This document shows positions 25,331 to 34,311 of a stretch of 64,000 nt of DNA, piece by piece (the stretch's first letter is position 1; each line of letters begins with the position of its first letter). Source of the stretch: Rossellomorea vietnamensis (GTDB taxonomy: Bacteria; Bacillota; Bacilli; Bacillales; Bacillaceae_B); contig NZ_CP104558.1 in NCBI RefSeq assembly GCF_025398035.1, positions 1,798,001 through 1,862,000 of the forward strand. Reading direction: 5' to 3'. Position numbers and translations under genes: made by a program. The notes beneath the pieces are model-generated. The model did not search any database, was not told the DNA's origin, and worked only from the letters and a program-made list of their open reading frames with translations.

Positions 25331-26583
25331 CACGTTTCAACACGCGGAAATTCAATGACAAACTCAGTACCGACCCCTTCTTCACTTTCCACTGTGATTC
25401 GCCCTTTGAAGGAACGGATGATTTGATAGCTGACCATCATCCCGAGCCCGGTACCCTTTTCTTTGAGAGAATAATAGGGAGAGCCGAGGCGGTCGACTTG
25501 TTTCGGGTTCATGCCGATTCCCTGGTCTTTGATGGTGATCCTGATGTGTCCGTCTTCGGATGAATGACAGGCGATCCAGACGGTTCCACCATCGGGCATG
25601 GATTCCACAGCATTTTTCAGGATATTGATTAGGGACTGGTTCAGCTTTTGAGGATTTGCTTTAATCCAGCAGTCATCCGCTACATCGGATTTGAACTCCA
25701 CCTGCTGGTTTATGCTGAATGTTTGAATGAGCGTGGTGACTCTCTTTAACTGTTCACCGACATTGATGGTCCCGTATGTATTCATGGAGGGCTTGCCGAA
25801 CGCCAGGAAGTCGTTGATGATTTCATTGGCGCGGTCCAATTCTTCAATAGACACCTTAATATATTCTTTTTTATGATGAGGCAAATCCGGCTCATCGAGT
25901 AGCTGAAGAAAGCCACGGGTCACCTGCATGGGGTTTCGGATTTCATGGGCAAACACACTGGTCAGCTCACTGATCATCCTGAATTTCTCCGCATCCTGGA
26001 CCTCTAGCCTCAGCTGATGGGTCTCGCGGATTTTTTCAATTAATACCGTACAGAAACAGGTAACGGCCACGGTAAAAAGAAGATGGATACCCTGTACTTT
26101 CAAAACGGGGAGTGAGATTCCATTCATAAGACTGAACACCGTCATGCCACAGAGGCAATATAGGAAAGATAATCCCGTTGCAATCATCACTCTTCGATCC
26201 TTTTTCTCCCGCATAAACATTCGTTGAACGTACAAAATGACAGGCAGGGTGATAACGAGAACAAGGATTGTCGTATAGAGTCCCATGGTGATTCCCGAGG
26301 TCATGCGATAGAATATAATCAGGGCGGACAGAAATAACCCCGGCCACATCCCGAGGTACAATGTCCCGAGAAGGAGCGGAATAAATCGTAAATCGAGGCG
26401 GTCTCCTCCCGCATATTCCACTGGAAATGACATACATAACACGATGGACACTCCCCACAATAGGGCTACGAACATCTTGATTGTGCGGTCATTCTTTACT
26501 TTTTCCAGAATAAAGGTGAAATAACTGAATATCGGTATGATCATGAGGGTGAGCTGCAGCAGGAAATCTTTCACTATACTCAT
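25330..26583 (-). CDS. Orphan membrane sensor histidine kinase (KinB/5TM-Lyt type)
   Basis: 417 residues. About six transmembrane helices fill residues 1-185 in the 5TM-5TMR_LYT pattern, with PVEYAGGDRLDLRFIPLLLG as the typical polar loop. HisKA follows with the phospho-acceptor in FAHEIRNP (His213), then HATPase_c with NILKNAVESM, DQGIGM and KGTGLGM. No response regulator is adjacent. Kinases of this kind in Bacillus feed the sporulation phosphorelay (KinB, KinD-like), so that is a reasonable but unproven role. A second one is at 53211-54941. Confidence 0.88.
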   Translation of the reverse strand: MSIVKDFLLQLTLMIIPIFSYFTFILEKVKNDRTIKMFVALLWGVSIVLCMSFPVEYAGGDRLDLRFIPLLLGTLYLGMWPGLFLSALIIFYRMTSGITMGLYTTILVLVITLPVILYVQRMFMREKKDRRVMIATGLSFLYCLCGMTVFSLMNGISLPVLKVQGIHLLFTVAVTCFCTVLIEKIRETHQLRLEVQDAEKFRMISELTSVFAHEIRNPMQVTRGFLQLLDEPDLPHHKKEYIKVSIEELDRANEIINDFLAFGKPSMNTYGTINVGEQLKRVTTLIQTFSINQQVEFKSDVADDCWIKANPQKLNQSLINILKNAVESMPDGGTVWIACHSSEDGHIRITIKDQGIGMNPKQVDRLGSPYYSLKEKGTGLGMMVSYQIIRSFKGRITVESEEGVGTEFVIEFPRVET

Positions 26584-26674
26584 CTGGGCACCATTCGCCT
26601 TCTGTTTATATATGGTTCTATTTTAACAAAAAATCAGATGAAGATAGAGAATATTTCAACAATTTACGACATTT

Positions 26675-27298
26675 TTAGATTCTTCCAATATAGTCTGCCT
26701 GTCCGGCCGGATTTTCGTGAAGAAGATAATGGTCCTCCGCAAGCCAGTATCTTCTCTTATACTTCTCGACCCTGGCCCGCTCATCCCCGAGATAGGTGTC
26801 CCGGCCGATGACTCTTTCGGTTCTGAGTTCGGGTGGACAGTCTAGAAAAATCACAAAGTCAAAGAAATTGCGCCATTCCTTCCGCTGCAGGAAGACGCCT
26901 TCAATCAGGACCACCTTCACCCCGTCAATCTGAATGTTTCTCGGTACAACTGAGTCCGTATTGGATTCATAAAAAGGTAAGGTGATAGAGTTAAAGTCTC
27001 CATGTAACCTTTGGAAAAGCTCTTTCCGAAGCTGTTCAACATTCCACTGAAGGGCGTAGTATTCATACCATTCCTCGTACCCTGTTCCATATCGTTCGCT
27101 CTTTTCCACAATGAAGTCGTCCATGTGAAGGATGACCGCGTCACACTTTGCAAACATGAATGCTTGTTGCACCTTTCTGGCAAGGGTCGTCTTCCCCGAA
27201 CCACCCAAGCCATCGACCCCGACGATGAAGGGACGGTTGGTCGAAGAGCGTCTTGTATAATGTGCGAATAATGTACGCATCACTTGATCAATGGCCAT
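26675..27298 (-). CDS. Uridine-kinase-like P-loop kinase
   Basis: 207 residues; P-loop GLGGSGKTT (about 30-38), then HMDDF (the kinase catalytic Asp region as in uridine and pantothenate kinases), VVLIEGVFL and a lid IGRDTYLGDERAR. Nucleoside or related kinase; exact substrate not determinable. Last gene of a three-gene unit with 27317 and the nucleoside deaminase, hinting at nucleoside salvage. Confidence 0.8.
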   Translation of the reverse strand: MAIDQVMRTLFAHYTRRSSTNRPFIVGVDGLGGSGKTTLARKVQQAFMFAKCDAVILHMDDFIVEKSERYGTGYEEWYEYYALQWNVEQLRKELFQRLHGDFNSITLPFYESNTDSVVPRNIQIDGVKVVLIEGVFLQRKEWRNFFDFVIFLDCPPELRTERVIGRDTYLGDERARVEKYKRRYWLAEDHYLLHENPAGQADYIGRI

Positions 27299-27316
27299 GT
27301 CCATGTTCCTCCATCA

Positions 27317-27793
27317 TCACTTGGGGTCATATACCTTCCCTACATACACGTCATGTTTCTCGAAAATTTCTTTTTCAAACTCCTCGCACCACTTCTCCAC
27401 TTCCTCGAGATTATTTGTTTCAAATACCTTTTGATCCCAAGCCATTTGGGTCGGCCGGTCTTTGTCTGCACGATACTCATCGAAGAATATGTAATAAGGT
27501 TCTTTGGCTTTTGTGAAGCTGGAATACTTTCTGATTTCATCCCATTCTTCTTGATGTACATCCTTGTAGCGATCTACCCTGCACAGGATCTGTCCTGGAT
27601 GAAGGAAGGAATGACGCTCGGCCAGATCCCACAGTGGTTGATCGGCTTCACCAAATTTCTCTTCGTCTTCGTCTTCCATTACGACATAGCTGTAAATTTC
27701 GTAACGATTTTCCTGCAGTGGTTCCGGCTTTGATGCTTTCTTCAATAAAAAGATGATCAATACTACTATGATGCCAATGATAAAATAAACCAT
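27317..27793 (-). CDS. Membrane-anchored protein of unknown function
   Basis: 158 residues: one N-terminal helix (FIIGIIVVLIIFLL) then a soluble acidic domain rich in Trp/Tyr. No recognised family. One base separates it from the deaminase stop and 18 from the kinase, so it is co-transcribed with both. Confidence 0.65.
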   Translation of the reverse strand: MVYFIIGIIVVLIIFLLKKASKPEPLQENRYEIYSYVVMEDEDEEKFGEADQPLWDLAERHSFLHPGQILCRVDRYKDVHQEEWDEIRKYSSFTKAKEPYYIFFDEYRADKDRPTQMAWDQKVFETNNLEEVEKWCEEFEKEIFEKHDVYVGKVYDPK

Positions 27794-27794
27794 T

Positions 27795-28304
27795 TCATCC
27801 TCCCTTTTTGAATGTTTTCCTCAAGTTCACTACATGATTGGGATTCTCCTCCCACCTTCTCATAAGTTCGAGCTGCTTCACCTTCAAATCGGCATACGGC
27901 TCTTCCAGTACGTCGACTTCGTTAAGTTTTCGTTCAAAGATGCCGGCAGCGTTAACTCTCTTATATCCGCCAAATCTTTCCCCATCATTCAGCAGCCACA
28001 CTACTCTCCTGATTTTAGAGAAAAGGATCCCGCCGGTGCACATGAGACACGGTTCCACAGTAGTGTAGATCGTTAATGTCTCACCTTCTATTTTCGCTTT
28101 GAATATGGACGAACCGGCATTTCGGATGGCATCCATTTCTGCATGGGCCGTTGCATCCTGGTGAGAATGGACACGGTTTCTCCCTGTGGAGATGATGTTC
28201 TGATTTTCATCCACGATGACAGCCCCTACCGGATACGTCTGATCGTTTAATGCTTTTTCGGCTTCCTCAAGCGCCAATTCCAGAAAGAATCGATCGTTGC
28301 GCAT
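27795..28304 (-). CDS. Nucleoside deaminase (guanine deaminase / TadA-like)
   Basis: 169 residues of the CDA superfamily: HAEMDAI (zinc His and catalytic Glu) and PCLMC (two Cys). The insertion GILFSKIRRVVW matches the GuaD/TadA-like nucleoside deaminases. It deaminates a purine or pyrimidine base, or tRNA adenosine. Length (usual TadA about 160) fits. The start at 28302-28304 has AAGGAGGGGG. It is preceded by the TTTGAAATAATTGG motif at 28332. Confidence 0.85.
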   Translation of the reverse strand: MRNDRFFLELALEEAEKALNDQTYPVGAVIVDENQNIISTGRNRVHSHQDATAHAEMDAIRNAGSSIFKAKIEGETLTIYTTVEPCLMCTGGILFSKIRRVVWLLNDGERFGGYKRVNAAGIFERKLNEVDVLEEPYADLKVKQLELMRRWEENPNHVVNLRKTFKKGG

Positions 28305-28331
28305 TTTCCCCCTCCTTACAAAACCCATATA

Positions 28332-28345
28332 CCAATTATTTCAAA
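28332..28345 (-). promoter_or_regulatory. TTTGAAATAATTGG motif upstream of the deaminase operon
   Basis: Exact minus-strand 14-mer, 28 bases before the start codon. Confidence 0.4.
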
Positions 28346-28398
28346 TTAAGAAGGATAACTCAATGATTAACTCAAAGGCTATTTTCTTTTATAAAAAA

Positions 28399-28453
28399 GA
28401 GGTCTGTCTCCTCCACGTTAAAACATTAACGTGTCAGTGACAGACCTTTTTTA
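28399..28453. terminator. Bidirectional terminator of the PhoX-like gene
   Basis: AGGTCTGTC ... GACAGACCT outer stem and CACGTTA-N5-TAACGTG inner stem, separated by an internal loop. A/T runs flank it on both sides. Confidence 0.85.
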
Positions 28454-28461
28454 CACGAATC

Positions 28462-30423
28462 TTATTCTTCTGAATCGTGATCTTCGCGCTCTTCATCTTG
28501 CTTCTCAACATGGCTCTTGTGGTGTCCATCTTTCTTGTTCACACCAGGAATGCCGGAGATATAGCCGACTCCACCCGTTTCCATGATGCCCAGTGTATCT
28601 TTCATCGCTTGTTCCAATTCGTTTTTATCGACTGCTGTGATTTCTTTTTCATCAAGATCTGCTCCAGGATGTTGATAGTTACTTAGGACATAATTCGAAT
28701 CTTTCATTGAATCCACCGCTCTTAATCCCGTTGCTTCTGCTCCGACCGGGACGGAAAGGATTCTGGAAAGCTTTTTCGTTTGTACATCGTACGCCCACAC
28801 GAAGTTGTTCGTGTGCATGTCGCTGTCTTCTCCGATGAAGAGTGTATTCAGATCTTCTGAGAAGCTCAGATTGTCAGGGTTTGCTACTAGATCAGGGTTT
28901 GCTGTGTTTCCGAGTGTGTCCGGAGAAGAGAGGTCCTCACCCAATACAAATCCGTTCATGCTGGCAGGGACATATTCGCTATCAATCTTTTCATTTCCAT
29001 GGTCCGCTTGACTGCCTTCAAGATTCAATTCATATGTGACACCTGATTCAATCTTAGGAAGTTGAATGTCGTCCTGAACGGCTCCATCCTGTTTTTCCAT
29101 GCTTCCTTCTTGATAAGAGATAGCCATATACGCTTTATGGTCTTCCGCGTTGACAGCAAGACCTTCCATTTTGTTGAATTCAGAAGTCGCTCCCAGGATG
29201 GTGCCGTATCGGCGTGGTTCTAAGAAAGCCGCCGCTTTTTCTTTCCCTGGTTTCACTTTTAGATATTCCACTGAATCATGGGAATTCGTCTTAACCGCCG
29301 TAAAACCTTCTGTTGGTTCTTCCGTTGTTTCGAAAATATCATTGAATGTCACTCCGCTGTCAATGATGTCTGAGATTTCTTTATCGCTACCGTGTCCGAG
29401 CTTAATCCAGTTCAAGTCACCGGACCCGCCTTTTTCTGTACCCGTTTGTTCGAACTTGGCAGCGTATAGAGTTCCTGCTGAGAAATCTTCCGCTTTATCG
29501 GCTACATACATGAACATCATCGTATTGCCGCCGTCGTCTCCGAATAATGCCGTCTTGTTATCCGGAAGGACCTGCATCATTTCATGGGAGAAGCGCCCGG
29601 TGCTGTAATGTTTAACGACTGATGGCTCTCCATCATGAGATACCGAAATTTCCGGAATCCATCCATAGTTGTAAGGATTCGCCTTGGACTCATCGTTAAA
29701 ATAATACTTGGCAAAGTTGCTTACTTCTTTGTAGGCATCAGATTCTTTATTTGCAAATTCCCGTGCATCCGGTTCATATTCCTCTGAACCAAGATGAGTA
29801 CCCCAATCCGTAGTGGAACCGTTACACGGATTCCATAGTCCGTCTACACTTGAAAAATCAATCTTATGTGCTTCTTTCACTGAAAGCTTGCCCGATTTCT
29901 TATCCTGGTCAAGTTCAGAAAGGGTCATGGAAGCAGGCAGACCGGAAATCTCCTCACCGGCATTGTTCTGTGAATCGTATTCGAAATGGGAAATCATAAA
30001 TGACTTGTTCCCTTTCGTCAGAAGGCTATTTGAATCTGGAGCATCCGAGATGAAATAGGAAGGATCTGTTGGAACGCTCGTATCCATGATTGGATCACCG
30101 TTCACATCGATCGGGGTTCCAGCCGGGATCATTTCTCCTTTGTTTGAAACGATTTTATCCTTTGACAGGTAGAGCTGATCGTAGTTAAGAGGTAATTCTT
30201 TTACTGTTCCATCTTTATAAGTAACTTTCACTGTTGCTGTTGTATAGGTTTTCACCATGTTTTTAATCGTGTCAGGAGCTTTCATGGAAGAGAATACAAC
30301 ACTCTCGATTTTCTTGTGTGAATCTTTCTTTTTTTCGTGCTCCCCGTTATCGTGAGCCATGGCTGTTAAGGATGAAGATGCAAGTAATGCCATCGATAAT
30401 CCGATTGATAGTCTTTTTTTCAT
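28462..30423 (-). CDS. Secreted PhoX-family (DUF839) alkaline phosphatase-like protein
   Basis: 653 residues: signal peptide (cleavage after TAMA, near residue 23), a His/Lys-rich N-terminus, then a DUF839/PhoX beta-propeller. The PhoX hallmark Cys and acidic pair are seen in PCNGSTTDWGTHLGSEEYEP. PhoX enzymes are calcium/iron phosphomonoesterases. The C-terminus is charged (HHKSHVEKQDEER). Length is in range for the family. Phosphate-starvation control was looked for; only weak TTTACA repeats were seen upstream. Confidence 0.85.
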   Translation of the reverse strand: MKKRLSIGLSMALLASSSLTAMAHDNGEHEKKKDSHKKIESVVFSSMKAPDTIKNMVKTYTTATVKVTYKDGTVKELPLNYDQLYLSKDKIVSNKGEMIPAGTPIDVNGDPIMDTSVPTDPSYFISDAPDSNSLLTKGNKSFMISHFEYDSQNNAGEEISGLPASMTLSELDQDKKSGKLSVKEAHKIDFSSVDGLWNPCNGSTTDWGTHLGSEEYEPDAREFANKESDAYKEVSNFAKYYFNDESKANPYNYGWIPEISVSHDGEPSVVKHYSTGRFSHEMMQVLPDNKTALFGDDGGNTMMFMYVADKAEDFSAGTLYAAKFEQTGTEKGGSGDLNWIKLGHGSDKEISDIIDSGVTFNDIFETTEEPTEGFTAVKTNSHDSVEYLKVKPGKEKAAAFLEPRRYGTILGATSEFNKMEGLAVNAEDHKAYMAISYQEGSMEKQDGAVQDDIQLPKIESGVTYELNLEGSQADHGNEKIDSEYVPASMNGFVLGEDLSSPDTLGNTANPDLVANPDNLSFSEDLNTLFIGEDSDMHTNNFVWAYDVQTKKLSRILSVPVGAEATGLRAVDSMKDSNYVLSNYQHPGADLDEKEITAVDKNELEQAMKDTLGIMETGGVGYISGIPGVNKKDGHHKSHVEKQDEEREDHDSEE

Positions 30424-30613
30424 CTGTAATACCTCCTCAAGTATTTGCTACTATTCTAGTAAAACATGAGATGATTAAGGCAGTATGAATACAAGAGGGG
30501 AAAATTAAAGTCTATGTAAATATCCGTTTACTTTTCCATATCAATTCATGTGTAAATGGACATGGTTCAAAGTATGGTGATCAAAGTAGGAAGACTACCT
30601 TTCCGATAAATTG

Positions 30614-30647
30614 ATAAAAAAAAGCGACGGGGCGATTCCCGACGCCA
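30614..30647 (-). terminator. Terminator of the lipoprotein gene
   Basis: Minus strand GCG-t-CGGG-loop-CCCG-t-CGC with eight T residues following. Confidence 0.7.
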
Positions 30648-30649
30648 TT

Positions 30650-31342
30650 TCAATTAGATTCAACTGCGGTATCCAATGCATCAAACGGTTCTTTCTCTTT
30701 CGAAGTAATCGTATAGACGTTCTTCCCTTTTTGCCACTTCACGACGGTTTCAGGATGTTCCTTGAATCCGTTGATGGTGATGACGCCCTTTTCGTCTGGT
30801 GCGGGCAAATAATTTTTTTCTAGATACTCCACCACTTTTTTCGCCATGTCCTCCGCTCCATCATATCCGTCGATGCGATACTCTGGATCCGTCGGAAAGT
30901 CGACTTTGATCAGCCAGTCGCCTTCATTCCAGTAAAGATACTCATGCCCGGCTGCCCCTTCCTGTAACCCTTTGATTCCATGGCCCAAATCGATATTCGT
31001 CTGCTCTACCTTCTCATACCCATTGATGGCCGCTGCAGCGTCCTCCGCTGATTCATACTCTTTCTTTTGAATCTCTTCATTCTCACTGCTGGTATCACTA
31101 TTTGCTTTGTCACTACTTCCCCCGGCATCTTCATTATTCTCACTGTCAGCGGCGCTTGTATTCTCGCCGACGGTGTCGTCTCCATTGTTATCTTCATTCG
31201 TATCCGTCGAAGTTTTCGTTTGATTTTGATCCTGCGACTGATTGCTTTCGTCCTGATCGGATGCAGTCCCGTCTCCGCTGCAGGCTGATAAAAGAAATGC
31301 ACTGCCTAGAAGGAGGGCTGCAGTATTTATTTTGATCGACAT
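30650..31342 (-). CDS. Putative lipoprotein with acidic linker
   Basis: 230 residues: signal peptide with lipobox LSAC (Cys near residue 21), a low-complexity Asp/Ser/Asn/Gln linker to about residue 95, then a 130-residue globular domain (WNEGDWLIKVDFP, WQKGKNVYTI). The domain is not one I recognise. It would be tethered outside the membrane. Confidence 0.75.
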   Translation of the reverse strand: MSIKINTAALLLGSAFLLSACSGDGTASDQDESNQSQDQNQTKTSTDTNEDNNGDDTVGENTSAADSENNEDAGGSSDKANSDTSSENEEIQKKEYESAEDAAAAINGYEKVEQTNIDLGHGIKGLQEGAAGHEYLYWNEGDWLIKVDFPTDPEYRIDGYDGAEDMAKKVVEYLEKNYLPAPDEKGVITINGFKEHPETVVKWQKGKNVYTITSKEKEPFDALDTAVESN

Positions 31343-31471
31343 TTCTGCACCACCTTTTACCGTTTGTATACCACGTTAAAACATATTTATTCAATAAATG
31401 GTGGTAAAAGAGTTATCAATTGGATGAAGAAGGGTATGAACAAAAGGAGTATAAAGGGGGAGTTGTTGTAC

Positions 31472-31747
31472 ATGAGGATGACCAAGCTCGATTTGATGTC
31501 CTGTTTACTATCAAGAGACCACCATTCTTTTAAGAAGTTCTATCAGGATTATGAAACGTTTATGTTTCGCACGGGTTATAGGGTGACGGGGTGCAGGAAG
31601 GCGACGGAACAGATGATCCTGATGGTCGTGAGAAATATTTGGGACCAGCCATCTGTCATTTCCAGATCATCGGACCGCTACTTATCAGTTATCCTGCAGA
31701 AGTTGATGGTAGACTATAAGAGAAACCAACTTTTAATGGAAGAATAA
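31472..31747 (+). CDS. Orphan sigma-70 region-2-like small protein
   Basis: 91 residues from ATG 31472 (GGGGGAG upstream; the longer open reading has no good site). The chain aligns along its length with region 2 of ECF sigma factors: FKKFYQDYETFMF, GYRVTG, then a helix at the position of the AEDxxQExF motif, and YLSVILQKLMVDYKRN. The acidic core residues of region 2 are replaced (TEQMILMVVRNIW) and region 4 is absent. It might be a degenerate sigma factor or a competitor of one. It converges with a membrane-protein gene, overlapping by 15 bases. Confidence 0.6.
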   Translation: MRMTKLDLMSCLLSRDHHSFKKFYQDYETFMFRTGYRVTGCRKATEQMILMVVRNIWDQPSVISRSSDRYLSVILQKLMVDYKRNQLLMEE

Positions 31748-31969
31748 GAATCCTTGAATAGAAGAGTAGAGGCAAAGTAAACCGGTTAAGAGTAATACCC
31801 ATCCCCTCCCCTTATGATCCCTCAAAATTTCTTCTATCCCCATGATTCCTATGGATAGACCAAGCATTAACATCATGAGTTCAATCCATTGATATTCCTG
31901 CATCACCAGTACAAAGGTGGCCAGGACGAAACCCGCCAAAGAGAAAACACTGCCTAATATCCTTAACAC
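31733..31969 (-). CDS. Small membrane protein, DUF3953-like
   Basis: 78 residues, three helices; the patterns MLGLSIGIMGIEEI and LYSSIQGFL resemble DUF3953. GTG start at 31967-31969 with GGAG upstream. Last of a run of small membrane genes. Confidence 0.55.
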   Translation of the reverse strand: MLRILGSVFSLAGFVLATFVLVMQEYQWIELMMLMLGLSIGIMGIEEILRDHKGRGWVLLLTGLLCLYSSIQGFLFFH

Positions 31970-32004
31970 GCATTCACTTCTCCTTTTCCGTGAACAAAAA
32001 CCAC

Positions 32005-32229
32005 TTATTTTTGTGACACTTCTTCCTCAGGCCTCTTTGCCTTTTTATATTCTTGCACGGACCGTGCCAACATAATGGTCATTCCCCCGATCAGATAGAG
32101 CGGCTGACTATCGAAATGATCTTCGATGACTAGATCTTGGAACAGGATAAAGCAGCCATATAAAATCCAAAAGCCGGTGAAGTATATGGCAAACAGCCAG
32201 AATCTCGGGTACATTTTTTCTTTTTTCAT
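32005..32229 (-). CDS. Small membrane protein of unknown function
   Basis: 74 residues, two helices and a basic/acidic tail. Its ATG overlaps the stop of the YdcF-like gene by 4 bases (ATGA). No family recognised. Confidence 0.6.
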   Translation of the reverse strand: MKKEKMYPRFWLFAIYFTGFWILYGCFILFQDLVIEDHFDSQPLYLIGGMTIMLARSVQEYKKAKRPEEEVSQK

Positions 32230-32855
32230 ATATTCGCTCCTTTATTTAAATGAATATCCACATCTTCATCCTTCAAAGCTCCCTGCTTCACGTACCGAAT
32301 CAATTTCCCCGTTTCCCCTTGGACGCGTTTGACACCTGTTTCACTCAGAAACCAATTATCTTCGTTGGTATTGTCATCATCCACAGGGCATAGGGTGAAG
32401 GAAATCCATTCCGGCATATACGTTTTCAGTGTAAGGTGAAGCCTTCTCATATGATAGGAAGTCGTCACGACGAGCAGGCGCCGGGTATTGTGCAGATGAA
32501 ATTCCCGGTTTAGGACAAGAAGGGAAGCAAGTACATTCTCTAAAGTATGTAGGGAAACTGTTTCGATTAAGATATCTTTTTCCGGAACCCCTAGTGAGAT
32601 GGCTCCCCTTTTTAATTCTTCGGCTTCTGTATATTCATTTCCCTGCCACTTCACACCACCGGAAAACAAGATCTTACCGGCTCTTCCCTGTTTGTAAAGC
32701 TCTACCGCTTTCGGCAATCGGTACTTCACTGCTTTGCTGCTTCCTGCAACAAAGATACAATCCCCTTTTAATTGATCGTCATGAATAGAGGAGAATAATA
32801 GTTGTGTCATTTGGTCATATGTGAGATGTTCTTGATTTATTTTAGAGATGTACAT
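32226..32855 (-). CDS. YdcF/DUF218 family protein
   Basis: 209 residues from ATG 32853-32855 (GAGGG upstream; a longer in-frame reading would overlap the previous gene). The DUF218 fold is indicated by DCIFVAGSSKAVKYRLPKA, ILFSGG, EAEELKRGAISLGVP and TSYHMRRLHLT. The usual GxG of the first motif appears as AGSS. Family members are membrane-associated or cytosolic and bind nucleotides or SAM; function is not settled. Part of an operon of small membrane genes. Confidence 0.8.
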   Translation of the reverse strand: MYISKINQEHLTYDQMTQLLFSSIHDDQLKGDCIFVAGSSKAVKYRLPKAVELYKQGRAGKILFSGGVKWQGNEYTEAEELKRGAISLGVPEKDILIETVSLHTLENVLASLLVLNREFHLHNTRRLLVVTTSYHMRRLHLTLKTYMPEWISFTLCPVDDDNTNEDNWFLSETGVKRVQGETGKLIRYVKQGALKDEDVDIHLNKGANI

Positions 32856-32878
32856 TCCGACCCTCGCTGTGTTCTTAT

Positions 32879-33079
32879 TTATTTTGATAGACTCTTTTCT
32901 TTTTTTATCGTTTGAAGTGTCAAGATCAACCCTGTAAATCCCGCTAAAAATGACGGAGGGAGACTCCATATGAGATATCGCAAATCTCCCGTGAACAAAG
33001 AGACAAAGAAAAAGAGAATGGGAAACCCGACTAATACGATGAGCGACACGAATAAAGCCAATGAATTCATGTTTTTCAT
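32879..33079 (-). CDS. Small membrane protein of unknown function
   Basis: 66 residues from ATG 33077-33079 (GGAGG box at good spacing), two helices separated by TGDLRYLIWSLPP and a Lys-rich tail. First gene of the unit leading into the YdcF-like gene. Confidence 0.6.
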   Translation of the reverse strand: MKNMNSLALFVSLIVLVGFPILFFFVSLFTGDLRYLIWSLPPSFLAGFTGLILTLQTIKKEKSLSK

Positions 33080-33154
33080 AGATAACCTCCGTTTTCTTAA
33101 TCTTATCACTTTCTATATTTTAACATAATTTTCCTATATGTGATTCTCCCCAAC

Positions 33155-33194
33155 AAAAAAAAGAGGCACTTTTCCAATCAAGAAAAGTGCCTCT
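33155..33194 (-). terminator. Terminator of the 33199-33384 gene
   Basis: GAGGCACTTTTC pairs with GAAAAGTGCCTC; the minus strand ends in eight T residues. Confidence 0.85.
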
Positions 33195-33198
33195 TGCT

Positions 33199-33384
33199 TC
33201 ATCTTTTAAATAACAGGAAAAGAATAAGGAAAATGATCATTCCCAGAAATAAAAGATATCCCATCCCCATGCTGTATACGAAATAGACTCGTACATGGAG
33301 GATGATGCGGATGATATGAAAGATCAGGATGCAAAAGAGCACCATAATGACGATATTGACCTGTCTGTCCCGGTTTCGATACAT
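33199..33384 (-). CDS. Small two-helix membrane protein
   Basis: About 61 residues; two hydrophobic segments (VNIVIMVLFCILIFHII and MGYLLFLGMIIFLILFLLF). No family recognised. The start could be the Met at 33384 or five codons earlier. Strong terminator follows. Confidence 0.5.
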   Translation of the reverse strand: MYRNRDRQVNIVIMVLFCILIFHIIRIILHVRVYFVYSMGMGYLLFLGMIIFLILFLLFKR

Positions 33385-33477
33385 AGAAATCAGCCCCAAT
33401 CAAAGAGCTGGCACAAGATGAAACCTTGTACCCTTTGTCTTTCTATATACCTATTTCCCTTTGCCCTTCATTATTCA

Positions 33478-33660
33478 TCAAACATCGATCGCTTCCAGCT
33501 GTTTGCGCAGATCTGAAAGCTCAGTCTCGAGTTCGTCTAGTTTCCTTTGCTGAATATCCGTGTTTCTGCCGAAGGACTCGAGCTTCTCAAGGTCCCCCTG
33601 AATACGGATATAGTCCAATTTCACTTCGTTTACTTTGTATTCCAATTCTTCTTTCGTCAC
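33478..33660 (-). CDS. SE1832-family small coiled-coil protein
   Basis: 60 residues, charged helix with heptads (LEYKVNEVKLDYIRIQGDLEKLES). It resembles the conserved SE1832 family of Bacillales/Staphylococcus, function unknown. It follows the TetR gene by 21 bases on the same strand. Confidence 0.65.
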   Translation of the reverse strand: MTKEELEYKVNEVKLDYIRIQGDLEKLESFGRNTDIQQRKLDELETELSDLRKQLEAIDV

Positions 33661-33681
33661 GTTGGTTCATTCCTTCCATCT

Positions 33682-34278
33682 TTATTGGTGATCGAATCCT
33701 CTCGTATGGATCAGGTAAAATTGCCGTGCCAGAAAAGCAGGGGTATAAGGCATATCATTCCGCAGCCACGATTCAATGGTCCCGATGATTGCCGCCGCGT
33801 CGTACCATATGAAGATCTCCTGCTGAATGCCGGCTTTTTGGACGAAGGACGCCTCTCCCCTGCTCTCAATTCTTGTCACGAGCCAGTCGGTAAAAAAGGT
33901 GAGGATCCTCTCTTTGAAGATCGGGATTCTCCTCGTCGCTAGGACCGTTTTATAAAACTTCCCATTCAAGGAGATATGTTCAAGGAACCTCTCCAGCACC
34001 TTGATATTTTCTTCATGATCCGGGTGCTCGTCCGTTTCCGGTTCTCCCAATACGCTTGAAATCTCGAGGATCATCTCATCGGCCATCTTATCCAGCATAT
34101 CCGAAATGTCCTGATAATGCAGGTAGAACGTCACCCGATTGATGGTGGCCGCTTCTGTGAGCCGATTGACGGTTAATTTCTCAAGATCCATCTCTTGCAG
34201 CAATTGGACAAAGGCGTCCTTTAATAGCTGGCGTGTTCGAAGGATTCTAGGATCGGTCTGTTTCTTCTTATTACCCAT
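33682..34278 (-). CDS. TetR/AcrR-family transcriptional regulator
   Basis: 198 residues; N-terminal HTH (LTVNRLTEAATINRVTFYLHYQDISDML) in about residues 10-60 and a ligand-binding helical domain with FIWYDAAAIIGTIESWL near the end. Divergently transcribed from the DHA2 pump, which it probably represses. Confidence 0.9.
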   Translation of the reverse strand: MGNKKKQTDPRILRTRQLLKDAFVQLLQEMDLEKLTVNRLTEAATINRVTFYLHYQDISDMLDKMADEMILEISSVLGEPETDEHPDHEENIKVLERFLEHISLNGKFYKTVLATRRIPIFKERILTFFTDWLVTRIESRGEASFVQKAGIQQEIFIWYDAAAIIGTIESWLRNDMPYTPAFLARQFYLIHTRGFDHQ

Positions 34279-34311
34279 ATCATCTCTCCTTTCCCCAAGA
34301 CTAATTGACGA

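Noticed and set aside
30424-30560. PhoP box upstream of the PhoX-like gene
   Set aside because: TTTACA-like hexamers exist but the 11-base direct-repeat spacing is met by only one weak pair.
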